Notes: generated by a model from the sequence alone, not told the origin. A DNA stretch of 64,000 nucleotides from Microbacterium oleivorans (GCF_001691565.1 NZ_MAYO01000003.1:248001-312000); one strand, 5' to 3'. Positions 54,290 through 63,218 are shown, counted from the stretch's first letter. Numbers and translations: made by a program.

Positions 54290-54766
54290 TCAGGGCTGCG
54301 TCTCGGTCGGCGCCACGCACTTAGCCGTCGTGTCGAACCGCTTCGTGATGAGTCGGCTGAGTGCGGAAACGGGACCGCTCGACGAGACCGCGTCGTAGTC
54401 CAGGATGAGCTGCGCTGCGGGTTCCCGGCCGTAGGTCGTGATCCGGTAGATCGGCGCCTCCGAGTCGTCCACGACCCAGTCGACGCCGTCGACCGTGAAG
54501 CACGGGAGCGTCGTCGGCCCGAGCGGCTGCACCCCGCAGGCGAATTGGACCTTGGTCGGCTCACCCCACGCGGCCGTCGACTGTGCGTCCGTCCAGCGCC
54601 GCTGCTGATCCTCGAAAGTGTCGGGGAGGCGCACCATGACCTGCGCGCAGCGCGGATCGTCGGCCTGCGGAGGGGTGTCCGTCGCGACGGTTCCCGAGCA
54701 CCCGGTCAAGACCGCGACCCCCGCCACGAGCAGAGCGAGCGCGGCGGACGAGCGGGTTCGGGGCAT
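54290..54766 (-). CDS. DUF3515 lipoprotein
   Basis: 158 residues. A lipobox follows a hydrophobic signal (LVAGVAVLTGCSG), then the DUF3515 pattern: DDPRCAQVMVRLPDTF, RRWTDAQSTAAWGEP, FACGVQPL, PCFTVDGVDWVVDDSE. Function unknown; the family is actinobacterial and usually lies beside ddl and thiL, as here. ATG 54766 lies 6 nt behind a TAGCCT element, supporting a leaderless mRNA. Confidence 0.9.
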   Translation of the reverse strand: MPRTRSSAALALLVAGVAVLTGCSGTVATDTPPQADDPRCAQVMVRLPDTFEDQQRRWTDAQSTAAWGEPTKVQFACGVQPLGPTTLPCFTVDGVDWVVDDSEAPIYRITTYGREPAAQLILDYDAVSSSGPVSALSRLITKRFDTTAKCVAPTETQP

Positions 54767-54772
54767 CGCTCC

Positions 54773-54782
54773 AGGCTACCGT
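54773..54782. promoter_or_regulatory. Overlapping divergent -10 elements (DUF3515 gene and thiL)
   Basis: On the minus strand TAGCCT (54778-54773) ends 6 nt before the DUF3515 ATG. On the plus strand TACCGT (54777-54782) ends 6 nt before the thiL ATG. The two elements share 2 bp, so only one polymerase can occupy the site at a time. Confidence 0.55.
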
Positions 54783-54788
54783 GGACGC

Positions 54789-55760
54789 ATGGGTGAGCTC
54801 CGTGTGTGCGACGTGTCCGAGGCGGACCTCCTGGCCCGGATCCTCCGTGTGCTCGGTTCAGCATCGCGTGCCGAGATCGGCCCCGGCGATGATGCGGCTG
54901 TTCTGGCGGTCCCCGGAGGGCGGGTCGTCGCCACGACCGACACGCTGGTTCACGGGCCGGACTTCCGACTGGCCTGGACGTCCCCCTACGACCTCGGGTT
55001 CAAATCCGCCGCGGTGAACGTCGCCGACGTCGCCGCGATGGGCGCGCGGCCCACGGCCCTCCTCGTCGCCTTGGCGCTGCCGGAATCGCTGCCGGCGGCG
55101 TTCGTCGACGCTCTGGCAACCGGATTCCGGGACGCCCTCGCCCAACTCGCGCCGGGCTGCGCTGTCGAAGGGGGCGATCTCACCGTGTCCGACACGCTCA
55201 CCGTCGCGGTGACCGCGCTGGGCGTGCTCGACGGGGTCGAACCTGTCCGCCGATCCGGCGCGCGTGTTGGTGACGACGTCGCGGTCGCGGGCCGGTTGGG
55301 CGGGGCGGCTCGGGGCTTGCGCATCCTCTTGGAGCGGTTCCGGGATGCCGAGGGCATTCCGGTGCCGGTCGACGATGAGGAGCTGTCTGCCGCCGAACGG
55401 GACGATGTCGACGCGCAGTTGCGCCCTCGCCCGCCGGTGGAACTCGGCGTGGTCGCCGCTCGGGCGGGCGCGACGGCGCTCATGGACGTCTCCGACGGTC
55501 TCCTTCTCGACGCCTCCAGGATGGCTGACGCGTCGGGCGTGACGATCTCGATCGACGCCGATCTCGACGCCTACGCGCTCTCTGGCGGCGAGGACCATGC
55601 GTTGCTCGCGTGCTTCCCGGCGGGAGCCGCCCCGCCGGGGTTCGACGTCATCGGTCGGGTGACCGAGCAGGGAGGAGCCGCCGTGCTCGTCAGGGGCGCC
55701 GTCCCGGCCGTCCGCGGCGGGTGGGATCCCTACACCGACTGGGACTCGGCGCTCGGCTGA
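54789..55760 (+). CDS. thiL: Thiamine-monophosphate kinase
   Basis: 323 residues from ATG 54789, set by the TACCGT element. GPGDDAAVL, then TTDTLVHGPDF, KSAAVNVADVAAMGARP, GGDLTVSD, DVSDGLLLDASRMA and LSGGEDHALLACF are the PurM-like motifs of ThiL. It makes thiamine diphosphate from the monophosphate. The end overlaps the convergent rsmD gene by 31 nt. Confidence 0.95.
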   Translation: MGELRVCDVSEADLLARILRVLGSASRAEIGPGDDAAVLAVPGGRVVATTDTLVHGPDFRLAWTSPYDLGFKSAAVNVADVAAMGARPTALLVALALPESLPAAFVDALATGFRDALAQLAPGCAVEGGDLTVSDTLTVAVTALGVLDGVEPVRRSGARVGDDVAVAGRLGGAARGLRILLERFRDAEGIPVPVDDEELSAAERDDVDAQLRPRPPVELGVVAARAGATALMDVSDGLLLDASRMADASGVTISIDADLDAYALSGGEDHALLACFPAGAAPPGFDVIGRVTEQGGAAVLVRGAVPAVRGGWDPYTDWDSALG

Positions 55761-56332
55761 GCCGGGTTCCCGATGTCCCGCAGGCGCACCCACCAGAGTG
55801 TGGTGTCGCCGTACTTCTTCGCACGGTCGACCTCGAGCCCTGTCGGCAGATCCGGCTCACCCGATCGGGTGGCTCGTTCGACGATGACCACTGCTCCGGC
55901 GCTCAGCCGCGGCGTGAGGAGGGCGAGCGTCGTCGAGACGTCGGCATCCGTCATGTCATACGGCGGGTCCACGAACGCGAGGTCGAACGATGGACCACCG
56001 GCGCGGAGGAACGCATCCGCGGCGGAACGGTGAACCGTCAGGCGTCGACCCGGGAGGCTCCGTGCGACGGCACGGACGTTCCGTTCGATGACGGATGCCG
56101 CCTGCGGCGCCCGCTCGACGAGGTCGGCCGACGCCGCGCCGCGACTCACGGCCTCCAGGCCGAGCGCGCCCGATCCCGCGAAGAGGTCCAGGACGGCCGC
56201 GCCCCCGATCAGATCGGCGGATTCCAGCGCGCCGAACAGCGACTCGCGCACGCGTTCGCTCGTCGGGCGCGTGCCTGCGTTCGGCACGGCCAGCGGCAGG
56301 GATCCGGCGTCGCCGGCGATGATCCTCGTCAC
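55730..56332 (-). CDS. rsmD: 16S rRNA (guanine(966)-N(2))-methyltransferase RsmD
   Basis: 200 residues from GTG 56332. The RIIAGDAGSLPLAVP start, TRPTSERVRESLFGAL, AVLDLFAGSGALGLEAVSRGA (SAM site) and FDLAFVDPPYDM (catalytic D/NPPY) define the family. It methylates guanine 966 of 16S rRNA. A TATCGT element (minus strand, 56344-56339) lies 6 nt before the GTG. It is convergent with thiL and divergent from recG. Confidence 0.94.
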   Translation of the reverse strand: MTRIIAGDAGSLPLAVPNAGTRPTSERVRESLFGALESADLIGGAAVLDLFAGSGALGLEAVSRGAASADLVERAPQAASVIERNVRAVARSLPGRRLTVHRSAADAFLRAGGPSFDLAFVDPPYDMTDADVSTTLALLTPRLSAGAVVIVERATRSGEPDLPTGLEVDRAKKYGDTTLWWVRLRDIGNPAQPSAESQSV

Positions 56333-56338
56333 CCCCAC

Positions 56339-56370
56339 ACGATATCGGCGTCGGCGGTCGCTCGTAGACT
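56339..56370. promoter_or_regulatory. Divergent leaderless promoters (rsmD and recG)
   Basis: TATCGT on the minus strand (56344-56339) ends 6 nt before the rsmD GTG. TAGACT on the plus strand (56365-56370) ends 6 nt before the recG ATG. No ribosome-binding site is seen on either side. Confidence 0.55.
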
Positions 56371-56376
56371 CGTCGC

Positions 56377-58524
56377 ATGCCCTCGTTTGCACTCGACACG
56401 CCCCTGCACGAGGCGGTCGGCGAGAGTCTGTCCAAGGGGCTGAAGCGCGCCTTCCACATGGCGACCGTGGGAGAGCTCTTGGGGCACTACCCCCGTCGGT
56501 ACGCCAATCGCGGGGAGCTGACACCGATCGCCGCGCTGCCGGTCGGTGAACTCGTGACGATCGTGGCCGAGGTCCGCTCAGCGTCGACGAGGCCGATGCG
56601 TGGCCGCCGCGGAGAGCTCCTCGAGGTCGTCATCGGCGATGGCGAAGGCAGCATGTCGCTCACGTTCTTCGGTCAGGGGTGGCGAGTGAAGGAGCTCACC
56701 GCCGGCAGGCAGGGCATCTTCTCGGGCAAGGTGGGGGAGTACCGGGGCCAGAAGCAGCTCACTCATCCCGATTACCAGCTCTTCGACGACGAGGGGACAG
56801 CCCGGCTCACCGCGGAGGCGTGGCGAAATCGCCCGATCCCGATCTACCCGGCAACGAGCACCTTCTCGAGCTGGCAGGTCAAGAAGTGCGTGGATCTGGT
56901 CCTCCCGGCCGTTACCGGTGTCCCGGAGCCCCTGCCGGACGATTTCCGCGCCGCCCAAGGCCTCCTCGACGCCCGAACCGCGCTCACCCTCATCCATGAT
57001 CCGGAGTCCTTCGACCAGATCGGCCCGGCGCGGGAGACGCTCCGGATGCACGAGGCGTTCGTCCTGCAGGCGGCGCTCCTGCAGCAGCGGCAGTTCGTCC
57101 GGATGATGTCGGCGACCGCACGGCCGCCCGGTGATCTCCTGGCCCGCTTCGACGCGGCTCTGCCGTTCGAGCGCACCCCCGACCAGGTGAGCGTGGGCGA
57201 GCGCATCGCCGCCGACCTCGTGGCGGCGTGGCCGATGAACCGGCTCGTGCAGGGTGAGGTCGGTTCGGGTAAGACTCTCGTCGCGCTGCGAGCGATGCTG
57301 CAGGTCGCTCAGTCCGGCGGCCAGTCCGCGCTCATCGCGCCCACCGAGGTCCTCGCGGCGCAGCACGTCAGGTCCATGGCTCGGATGCTGGGCCCCGAGC
57401 TCGCGCCGGAGCTGATGCCCACGCTTCTCACCGGGCAACTGGGCGCGGCTGAGCGCCGCCGCGCGGCTCTGCGAGTGGCATCCGGACAATCTCGCATCGT
57501 CGTGGGAACGCACGCGTTGCTGAGCGAATCCACGACGTTCGCCGACCTGGGACTCGTCGTCGTCGACGAGCAGCATCGCTTCGGCGTCGATCAGCGCGAG
57601 ACCCTCCGTGCGAAGGGCAGCTCGCCGCACGTTCTCGTCCTCACTGCCACCCCGATCCCGCGGACCGTGGCCATGACGGTGTTCGGCGACCTCGACGTGT
57701 CGACCATCCGCACGATGCCGGGCGGTCGGGCCGGGATATCGAGCTTCGTCGCCCCGGTGGGTGAGAAACCCGCCTGGTTCGCTCGCGTGTGGGAGCGGGT
57801 CGCGGAGGAGGTGCGACTCGGCAGGCAGGCATTCGTGGTGTGTCCGGCGATCGACGCCGCCACCGATACCGCGGACGAGGAATCGCTCGAGACCGAGGAA
57901 CCGGGCCGCACCCGGTGGGGCGTCGTCCAGGCGGCGGCGCTGTTGGCGGGGCACCCGGACTTCCGTGACATCCGGGTCGAGATCCTCCACGGGAAGATGC
58001 CCGGTGACGAGAAGGATGCCGTCATGCAGGCGTTCGCCCGCGGAGACATCGATGTCCTCGTGGCGACGACGGTGGTCGAAGTCGGCGTCGACGTCCCCAA
58101 CGCCTCGACGATGGTGATCCTCGAAGCCGACCGGTTCGGTGTGTCCCAGCTGCATCAGCTCCGCGGCCGCGTCGGCCGCGGCTCCGTGCCCGGGCTCTGT
58201 CTGCTCGTGACAGAGGCCGACCCGTTCACGCCGGCGCGGCAGCGCGTCGAGGCCGTGGCAGCGACGACCGACGGCTTCGAACTGGCGGAGGTCGATCTCG
58301 ATCTGCGCGGGGAGGGGGACGTGCTCGGTGATGCGCAGTCCGGCGTGCGCTCCTCTTTGCGGCTCCTGCGAGTCGTGGCGGATGCGGACCTCATCGCCAC
58401 TGCTCGCGCGGAGGCGGAGCGTCTGCTCGCCGAAGACCCGGCTCTCGACGGGGCTCCGGGGCTCGCCGCCGCGATCGCCGGGCGCGTCAGTCAGCGTGAA
58501 CGCGCCGCGCTAGGGAAGAACTGA
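56377..58524 (+). CDS. recG: ATP-dependent DNA helicase RecG
   Basis: 715 residues. The N-terminal wedge/OB domain has LGHYPRRYANRGELTPI. Helicase motifs follow: I (QGEVGSGKTLVALRAM), II (VVDEQHRFGVDQRETL), III (VLTATPIPRTVAM), and V-VI (VATTVVEVGVDVPNAS, HQLRGRVGRG). The C-terminal TRG-like part is present. It reverses stalled replication forks. The start is fixed by the leaderless TAGACT element. In place of DEAH the motif reads DEQH, normal for RecG. Confidence 0.96.
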   Translation: MPSFALDTPLHEAVGESLSKGLKRAFHMATVGELLGHYPRRYANRGELTPIAALPVGELVTIVAEVRSASTRPMRGRRGELLEVVIGDGEGSMSLTFFGQGWRVKELTAGRQGIFSGKVGEYRGQKQLTHPDYQLFDDEGTARLTAEAWRNRPIPIYPATSTFSSWQVKKCVDLVLPAVTGVPEPLPDDFRAAQGLLDARTALTLIHDPESFDQIGPARETLRMHEAFVLQAALLQQRQFVRMMSATARPPGDLLARFDAALPFERTPDQVSVGERIAADLVAAWPMNRLVQGEVGSGKTLVALRAMLQVAQSGGQSALIAPTEVLAAQHVRSMARMLGPELAPELMPTLLTGQLGAAERRRAALRVASGQSRIVVGTHALLSESTTFADLGLVVVDEQHRFGVDQRETLRAKGSSPHVLVLTATPIPRTVAMTVFGDLDVSTIRTMPGGRAGISSFVAPVGEKPAWFARVWERVAEEVRLGRQAFVVCPAIDAATDTADEESLETEEPGRTRWGVVQAAALLAGHPDFRDIRVEILHGKMPGDEKDAVMQAFARGDIDVLVATTVVEVGVDVPNASTMVILEADRFGVSQLHQLRGRVGRGSVPGLCLLVTEADPFTPARQRVEAVAATTDGFELAEVDLDLRGEGDVLGDAQSGVRSSLRLLRVVADADLIATARAEAERLLAEDPALDGAPGLAAAIAGRVSQRERAALGKN

Positions 58525-58550
58525 CGCGGGTGCGGCGGGCTCGGTGTCGT

Positions 58551-58556
58551 TAGGCT
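58551..58556 (+). promoter_or_regulatory. -10 element for leaderless coaD
   Basis: TAGGCT, 7 nt before the coaD ATG, with no Shine-Dalgarno site. Confidence 0.5.
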
Positions 58557-58563
58557 CGACGGC

Positions 58564-59055
58564 ATGAACAACCGGATCGCCGTTGTCCCGGGCTCCTTCG
58601 ACCCGCCGACGCTCGGGCATCTCGATGTGATCCGGCGAGCCGCGGCCCTGTACGACCAGCTGCACGTCCTCGTCGTTCACAATCCCGGCAAGGAGGCGAT
58701 GCTGCCGATCGCGCAGCGCCTCGCGCTCCTGGAGCAGTCGGTCGAGGAGAGCGGCATCCAGGGTGATGTCGTCGTCGCCTCGTGGAGTGTCGGACTCCTC
58801 GTCGATTACGCGACCGATGTCGGCGCCGGCGTGCTCGTGAAGGGGATCCGATCGCAGGTGGACGTCGCATATGAAACGCCGATGGCCATCGTGAACCGTC
58901 ATCTCGCTCACATCGAGACGGTCTTCCTCCTGCCGGATCCGGCGCATGCGCTGGTGTCCAGTTCGCTCGTGCGTCAAGTCTCCTCGCTCGGCGGCGACGT
59001 GTCGCCCTTCGTGCCGGGTCCGGTCGCTCGTTTCCTCGAGGGCGGCCCGCGCTGA
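58564..59055 (+). CDS. coaD: Phosphopantetheine adenylyltransferase
   Basis: 163 residues. [18 protein letters not shown] carries the TxGH nucleotidyltransferase site, with [13 protein letters not shown] and the [21 protein letters not shown]-terminal motif. It adds AMP to 4'-phosphopantetheine in coenzyme A synthesis. It follows recG by 39 nt but has its own leaderless promoter. Confidence 0.96.
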   Translation: MNNRIAVVPGSFDPPTLGHLDVIRRAAALYDQLHVLVVHNPGKEAMLPIAQRLALLEQSVEESGIQGDVVVASWSVGLLVDYATDVGAGVLVKGIRSQVDVAYETPMAIVNRHLAHIETVFLLPDPAHALVSSSLVRQVSSLGGDVSPFVPGPVARFLEGGPR

Positions 59056-59086
59056 CTGATGCGGCCCGCGCGGTCTCCGTCACGCG

Positions 59087-59092
59087 TACGAT
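59087..59092 (+). promoter_or_regulatory. -10 element for DUF177 gene
   Basis: TACGAT, 8 nt before GTG 59101. Slightly longer spacing than the other leaderless candidates. Confidence 0.4.
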
Positions 59093-59100
59093 GGACGACC

Positions 59101-59673
59101 GTGGTCAGAAAGCGTGTGAGTGGTCCCTTCGTCCTCCCCGTCCGGGACATCGTCCGGGCACCGGGGGAGATGCGGGAATTCGAGTTGACGGTCCCGGCGC
59201 CCGAGAAGTGGGGCGAGGGGCTGGCATGGATCGATGCCGGCAGCGACGTCGACGTCGACGTCCGTCTCGAATCGGTTCATGAGGGGATCCTCGTCAGCGC
59301 GGACATCGCCGCGACGTACGACGGTCAGTGCAGCCGGTGCCTCATGGACCTGACACGCCCCCTCGAAGTCGAGTTTCAAGAGCTCTTCGGGTATTCTGGG
59401 GACGAAGCGACTGATTTCCAGGTTCAAGACGACCACGTGGATCTTGAAACGGCAATCAGGGATGCGATCGTCCTGTCGCTTCCGTTCCAGCCGGTGTGTC
59501 AGCCGGATTGCCCCGGGCTTGATCCGTCCACCGGGGAGAAGCTGACCGAAGCACCGGTCTCGGAGACTCAGATCGACCCGCGCTGGACTGCGCTGGCCGC
59601 ATTGTCGGCCTCGACCACAGACCACGACGACGAGGCAGCACGCCCCGCCGCCGACGACACAGAGAAGAGCTGA
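59101..59673 (+). CDS. DUF177/YceD-family protein
   Basis: 190 residues from GTG 59101; an upstream in-frame ATG (59059) lies before the -10 and is unlikely. The DUF177 core has [24 protein letters not shown] and the second CX3C-type pair [16 protein letters not shown]. The family is nearly always beside rpmF and is linked to 23S rRNA processing or ribosome assembly. rpmF follows after 2 nt. Confidence 0.92.
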   Translation: MVRKRVSGPFVLPVRDIVRAPGEMREFELTVPAPEKWGEGLAWIDAGSDVDVDVRLESVHEGILVSADIAATYDGQCSRCLMDLTRPLEVEFQELFGYSGDEATDFQVQDDHVDLETAIRDAIVLSLPFQPVCQPDCPGLDPSTGEKLTEAPVSETQIDPRWTALAALSASTTDHDDEAARPAADDTEKS

Positions 59674-59675
59674 CC

Positions 59676-59885
59676 ATGGCAGGTAACCCCCCGAAGCGGA
59701 AGGTCTCCCGCTCCAACACCCGTTCGCGTCGCGCGCAGTGGAAGGCCGAGGCCCCCACGCTCGTCAAGACCATCGAGAACGGCAAGGTCGTCTACAGCCG
59801 TCCCCACCAGGCGAAGGTCGTCACCGACTCGCAGGGCACGGAGCTGTTCCTCGAGTACAAGGGCCGCAAGGTCGCCGACATCTGA
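59676..59885 (+). CDS. rpmF: 50S ribosomal protein L32 (cysteine-free form)
   Basis: 69 residues. [21 protein letters not shown] is the L32 start. The usual two CXXC zinc pairs of the C-terminal half are absent: the protein has no cysteine, so it is the zinc-independent type. It is the second gene of the DUF177-rpmF-rnc unit. Confidence 0.95.
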   Translation: MAGNPPKRKVSRSNTRSRRAQWKAEAPTLVKTIENGKVVYSRPHQAKVVTDSQGTELFLEYKGRKVADI

Positions 59886-59895
59886 TCGCCGCGTC

Positions 59896-60588
59896 GTGAC
59901 AGACGCAGTGACCGATCACTCGGTTCTCACACACAAGCTCGGGGTCGTCATCGACCCCGAGCTTGTGTCGCTTGCGCTCACCCATCGGTCGTACGCCTAC
60001 GAGCACGGCGGGATCGCTCACAACGAGCGGCTCGAGTTCCTCGGGGATTCGATCCTCGGTATGGCCGTGACGGTTCACCTCTACCGTTCTCACCCGGAGC
60101 TCGACGAGGGGTCGCTGGCCAAACGTCGTGCGAGCGTCGTCTCCACCGTCGCCCTCGCAGAGGTCGCTCGCGGTATGGATCTCGGTGCGCATCTGCGATT
60201 GGGTCGAGGCGAGGATCAGACCGGCGGCCGCGACAAGGATTCGATCCTCGCGGACACCACGGAGGCACTGATAGGTGCCGCCTATCTCTCTGCCGGAATC
60301 GACGAAGCGACCGCGCTCGTACTCCGCCTGGTGTCGCCGTTGATGGCCGACCCGGAGCGTTACGGCGCGGCGATGGATCCGAAGACCGCGCTGCAGGAAC
60401 TTGCGGCGCGACGCGGGATGTCCGCTCCGACCTACAGCGTGGACGCCGAAGGCCCGGACCATCATCGGGTCTTCACGGCGACGGTAGCCGTCGGAGACGT
60501 CTCCCGCACCGGGGGCGGCTCCAGCAAGAAGCAGGCGGAGATGGCAGCGGCTCTCGCCGTCTGGCGCGAGCTGTCGTCCCGAGCGTGA
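59896..60588 (+). CDS. rnc: Ribonuclease III
   Basis: 230 residues from GTG 59896. LTHRSYAYEHGGIAHNERLEFLGDSILG holds the RNase III signature, DTTEALIGAAYLS the second acidic site, and the last 70 residues form a double-stranded RNA-binding domain (PKTALQELAARRGM, GGGSSKKQAEMAAA). It processes rRNA precursors and cleaves dsRNA. mutM starts 6 nt after its stop. Confidence 0.96.
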   Translation: MTDAVTDHSVLTHKLGVVIDPELVSLALTHRSYAYEHGGIAHNERLEFLGDSILGMAVTVHLYRSHPELDEGSLAKRRASVVSTVALAEVARGMDLGAHLRLGRGEDQTGGRDKDSILADTTEALIGAAYLSAGIDEATALVLRLVSPLMADPERYGAAMDPKTALQELAARRGMSAPTYSVDAEGPDHHRVFTATVAVGDVSRTGGGSSKKQAEMAAALAVWRELSSRA

Positions 60589-60594
60589 TCCGTC

Positions 60595-61512
60595 GTGCCC
60601 GAACTGCCTGAGGTCGAGGTCGTCCGCGCCGGGCTCGAACCTGCCCTGGCGGGCTCGCGTATCGAGGCGGTGACCGTGTCGGACGCGCGAGCCCTCACAC
60701 GGCATGCCGGCGACGCCGCCGACTTCGAAGCGCGTGTGACGGGCCGAGTCGTGCGCGGCGTCGTTCGTCGTGGCAAGTTCCTGTGGATGCCGCTGGCAGC
60801 CGCACCGGCGGCAACGAACTCCCCGGACGACGAAGCGATCGTCGGCCATCTGGGCATGAGCGGACAGATGCTCCTCCGCGAATCCGGGACTCCGACGCTC
60901 CGACATGAGCGCGTGCGCCTCGACGTGCGGCATCCCGATCACGGGGAGCTCGCCGTCGTGTTCGTCGATCAGCGTACGTTCGGTTCTCTGGCCGTCGATC
61001 GTCTGGACCCCACACCCGACGGGGCGCCCGGCGGGCGGGGGAGCGAGACCGCTCTGGTGCCGAGTCAGGTCGCGCACATCGCGCGTGATCCGCTCGACCC
61101 GGCGTTCGACGAGGACGCCTTCCGCCAGTCGGTTCGCCGCACCCGCTCCGCGATCAAACGCGTCCTCCTCGATCAGACCGTGGTGAGCGGAATCGGCAAC
61201 ATCTACGCCGACGAAGCGCTTTGGGCGTCGCGGCTGCATCCCGAACGTCTCGGTCAGGATCTTCCGAGCCGCGCTCTCGGACGACTCCTCGGCGAGGTCC
61301 GGGCAGTTCTGCACCGGGCCCTCGCCGAGGGCGGAACGAGTTTCGACGCGCAGTACGTCAACGTCAACGGCCAGGCGGGCTACTTCGCCCACTCCCTGAA
61401 CGCCTATGGCCGCACCGGCGAGCCCTGTCCTCGATGCGGTACGCCCATCGTCAGGGTGAGCTTCACCAACCGATCGAGCCACTACTGCCCGAGGTGTCAG
61501 CGCCGGGCCTAG
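60595..61512 (+). CDS. mutM: Formamidopyrimidine-DNA glycosylase
   Basis: 305 residues. The catalytic N-terminal PELPEVE follows the GTG initiator, then LGMSGQML, the H2TH region with VVSGIGNIYADEALW, and a zinc finger CPRCGTPIVRVSFTNRSSHY ending in CPRCQRR. It removes 8-oxoguanine and ring-opened purines. The end shares a 4-bp CTAG with the stop of the convergent GNAT gene. Confidence 0.96.
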   Translation: MPELPEVEVVRAGLEPALAGSRIEAVTVSDARALTRHAGDAADFEARVTGRVVRGVVRRGKFLWMPLAAAPAATNSPDDEAIVGHLGMSGQMLLRESGTPTLRHERVRLDVRHPDHGELAVVFVDQRTFGSLAVDRLDPTPDGAPGGRGSETALVPSQVAHIARDPLDPAFDEDAFRQSVRRTRSAIKRVLLDQTVVSGIGNIYADEALWASRLHPERLGQDLPSRALGRLLGEVRAVLHRALAEGGTSFDAQYVNVNGQAGYFAHSLNAYGRTGEPCPRCGTPIVRVSFTNRSSHYCPRCQRRA

Positions 61513-62603
61513 GCGAGCACCTTCTTCCACGCGCCGATGTATGCGGCCGGGACGAAACCGATCGCTTCGTTGATGCTGAGCATCGGTCGGTTCTCCTCGG
61601 CGTTCCAGGTGATGATGCGGCGTGACTCCGGGGCGATCTCCCGCCACCGCAGGATCCCCGCGCACTTGATGAGCTGACCCAGGCGATGTCCACGGTGCTC
61701 GCGGAGCACCAGAGTGTCCATCTGCTGAGTGGTCGAGGTCGGTTCGGCTCCGGAGCAGAGTTCGTTGAAGGCGACGACATCCCCCGTGGCCTCGTGGATC
61801 GCCGCAGTCACCAGGACCGTCTGACCGGCGTCCAGATATCGTGCCTCGTGTCGGTCGAGGCGATCGAGATCCCACTTCTCTTCATCGACCACGAGGCCAG
61901 CCGCGGGGGCGTCGGTGGACATTCGCGACTTCGCCCAGGCGAAGCTCTCCCGGTACGGGGCGGGGATGGGGAGAAGCCACTGCTCGACGCGGTAGCCGGC
62001 GGAGTGGGATTCGGCATCCGCCAACAGCGCGCGGACGTTTCCGAGGGAGGCGTCCAGGTCGAGGACGCTCTTGCGATCGACCTGCTCGAGTGTGTGCCCG
62101 TGGCGGAGGTAGAACCGTGCCGGGCGATCCTGTGGGATGGTGCCGAAACCGGTGGGAGCGGGAAGCCGTGCGACAGTGACGCCTTCCGCCGGCTCGGGGT
62201 GCTCCGCCCACGATTCCAGAATGGTCCGGCCCGCGTGGCGCGCCGTGTCTTCGACGAGCTCGAGGAGGCGTGTGCCGATCCCTCGTCCTTGGACGCGTTC
62301 GAGGAGCTCGATCGTCCAGAACGCGACCTGCGACTCTTCCTCTGCCGGGATGTCGAGGATGACCCGTCCGACCACGGCGTCGTCGACCAGGACGATCCAG
62401 CTGCGCTTGTCGTTGTCGGGGTTCTCCTGGAAATGGGGGAGCAGTTGTCCCGGGGTGGCGGCTTCGTCGTCGTTCGCACTGATCTCCCGGTAGATCTCGT
62501 TGCGGACGTCGACCATCGCGATGAAGTCGGCCGCCTCCGGGTCGTCGAGGGAGACGGGCACGATCAGCGGTCGGATGTCGTATGCGGTGGTGCTGGTAGT
62601 CAT
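61509..62603 (-). CDS. Double-GNAT acetyltransferase
   Basis: 364 residues from ATG 62603. Two tandem GNAT domains are present: residues 1-170 with the acetyl-CoA loop VQGRGIGTRLLELVEDTA, and 180-364 with LREHRGHRLGQLIKCAGI and NAEENRPMLSINEAIGFVP. The layout resembles mycothiol-synthase-like and Eis-like tandem proteins. The substrate is unknown. It is downstream of two small genes on the same strand and shares its stop palindrome with mutM. Confidence 0.88.
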   Translation of the reverse strand: MTTSTTAYDIRPLIVPVSLDDPEAADFIAMVDVRNEIYREISANDDEAATPGQLLPHFQENPDNDKRSWIVLVDDAVVGRVILDIPAEEESQVAFWTIELLERVQGRGIGTRLLELVEDTARHAGRTILESWAEHPEPAEGVTVARLPAPTGFGTIPQDRPARFYLRHGHTLEQVDRKSVLDLDASLGNVRALLADAESHSAGYRVEQWLLPIPAPYRESFAWAKSRMSTDAPAAGLVVDEEKWDLDRLDRHEARYLDAGQTVLVTAAIHEATGDVVAFNELCSGAEPTSTTQQMDTLVLREHRGHRLGQLIKCAGILRWREIAPESRRIITWNAEENRPMLSINEAIGFVPAAYIGAWKKVLA

Positions 62604-62664
62604 GATCTCGTTCCTGGAGTGAGTCGGTTCGGGGGCCGCGACGGTGTCGCGGCCCCCGACGGGA

Positions 62665-62934
62665 TCAGAGACGCGGGCCGAGGAGTGCACGGCGACGGTC
62701 CCATTCGGCCTCCCGCGCGCGTCGGGCGATGCCCTCGCGGTGTCGGGCCTCGATCTCCTCACGGTTCGCGCCGGGGCGGGTACTCCACAGGAGCAGCGCC
62801 AACGCGATCCGCAGGGCGAGTCGGTCGATGAACGTCTGACGGGGTGTGATGCCCGTCGGGGTCGGATGCTGCAGCGCGGCGAGGACCGCCGTTGTGCGCT
62901 GCGGCGCGGTGAGAGTGCGCATGAGTGATCTCAT
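62665..62934 (-). CDS. Small basic hypothetical protein
   Basis: 89 residues from ATG 62934, or 85 from ATG 62922. It contains a hydrophobic helix ([17 protein letters not shown]) flanked by charged, arginine-rich ends ([27 protein letters not shown]). No family is recognised. It lies between a 36-codon ORF and the double-GNAT gene, all on the same strand, so the three may be one transcript. Confidence 0.6.
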   Translation of the reverse strand: MRSLMRTLTAPQRTTAVLAALQHPTPTGITPRQTFIDRLALRIALALLLWSTRPGANREEIEARHREGIARRAREAEWDRRRALLGPRL

Positions 62935-63107
62935 TTCGATCGTTGCAGTGGAGGTGCCGCGGGCGCGGCGGGGGATCGTGCCGCAGCACGAGAGAGCACG
63001 ACCGTGGGCGGGCCTCTGAAGGCCGCCGAGCACGGCGGGGAAGGACGGTGAGTCCGAGCGGGGTCACGCAGGCGACCGTCAGAAGACGGACCTCACGTGC
63101 GCGCCGG

Positions 63108-63218
63108 TCAGTGACCGATGTGAGTGCGGGTCGCCGCTACGGCGCCGAAGGAGAGGGTCCCCCCTGCGGACGGGAACGCGGTGAACGCTTCTCCGGTGGG
63201 CATCATGCGAGTAATCAT
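63108..63218 (-). CDS. 36-residue ORF with strong expression signals
   Basis: The ORF runs ATG 63218 to TGA 63108, giving 36 residues, starting [12 protein letters not shown] and ending [12 protein letters not shown]. The ribosome-binding site AAAGGAGGT lies 7 nt before the ATG, and the promoter is TTGACG-N18-TAGTGT on the same strand. The peptide is Gly/Ala/Thr-rich without a membrane segment. It could be a leader peptide for the GNAT gene, a small regulator or a peptide precursor. Translation is likely; the role is unknown. Confidence 0.6.
   Translation of the reverse strand: MITRMMPTGEAFTAFPSAGGTLSFGAVAATRTHIGH

Noticed and set aside
59821-61875. 684-residue open frame on the minus strand
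   Set aside because: Antisense to rnc and mutM; no motif and typical shadow composition.
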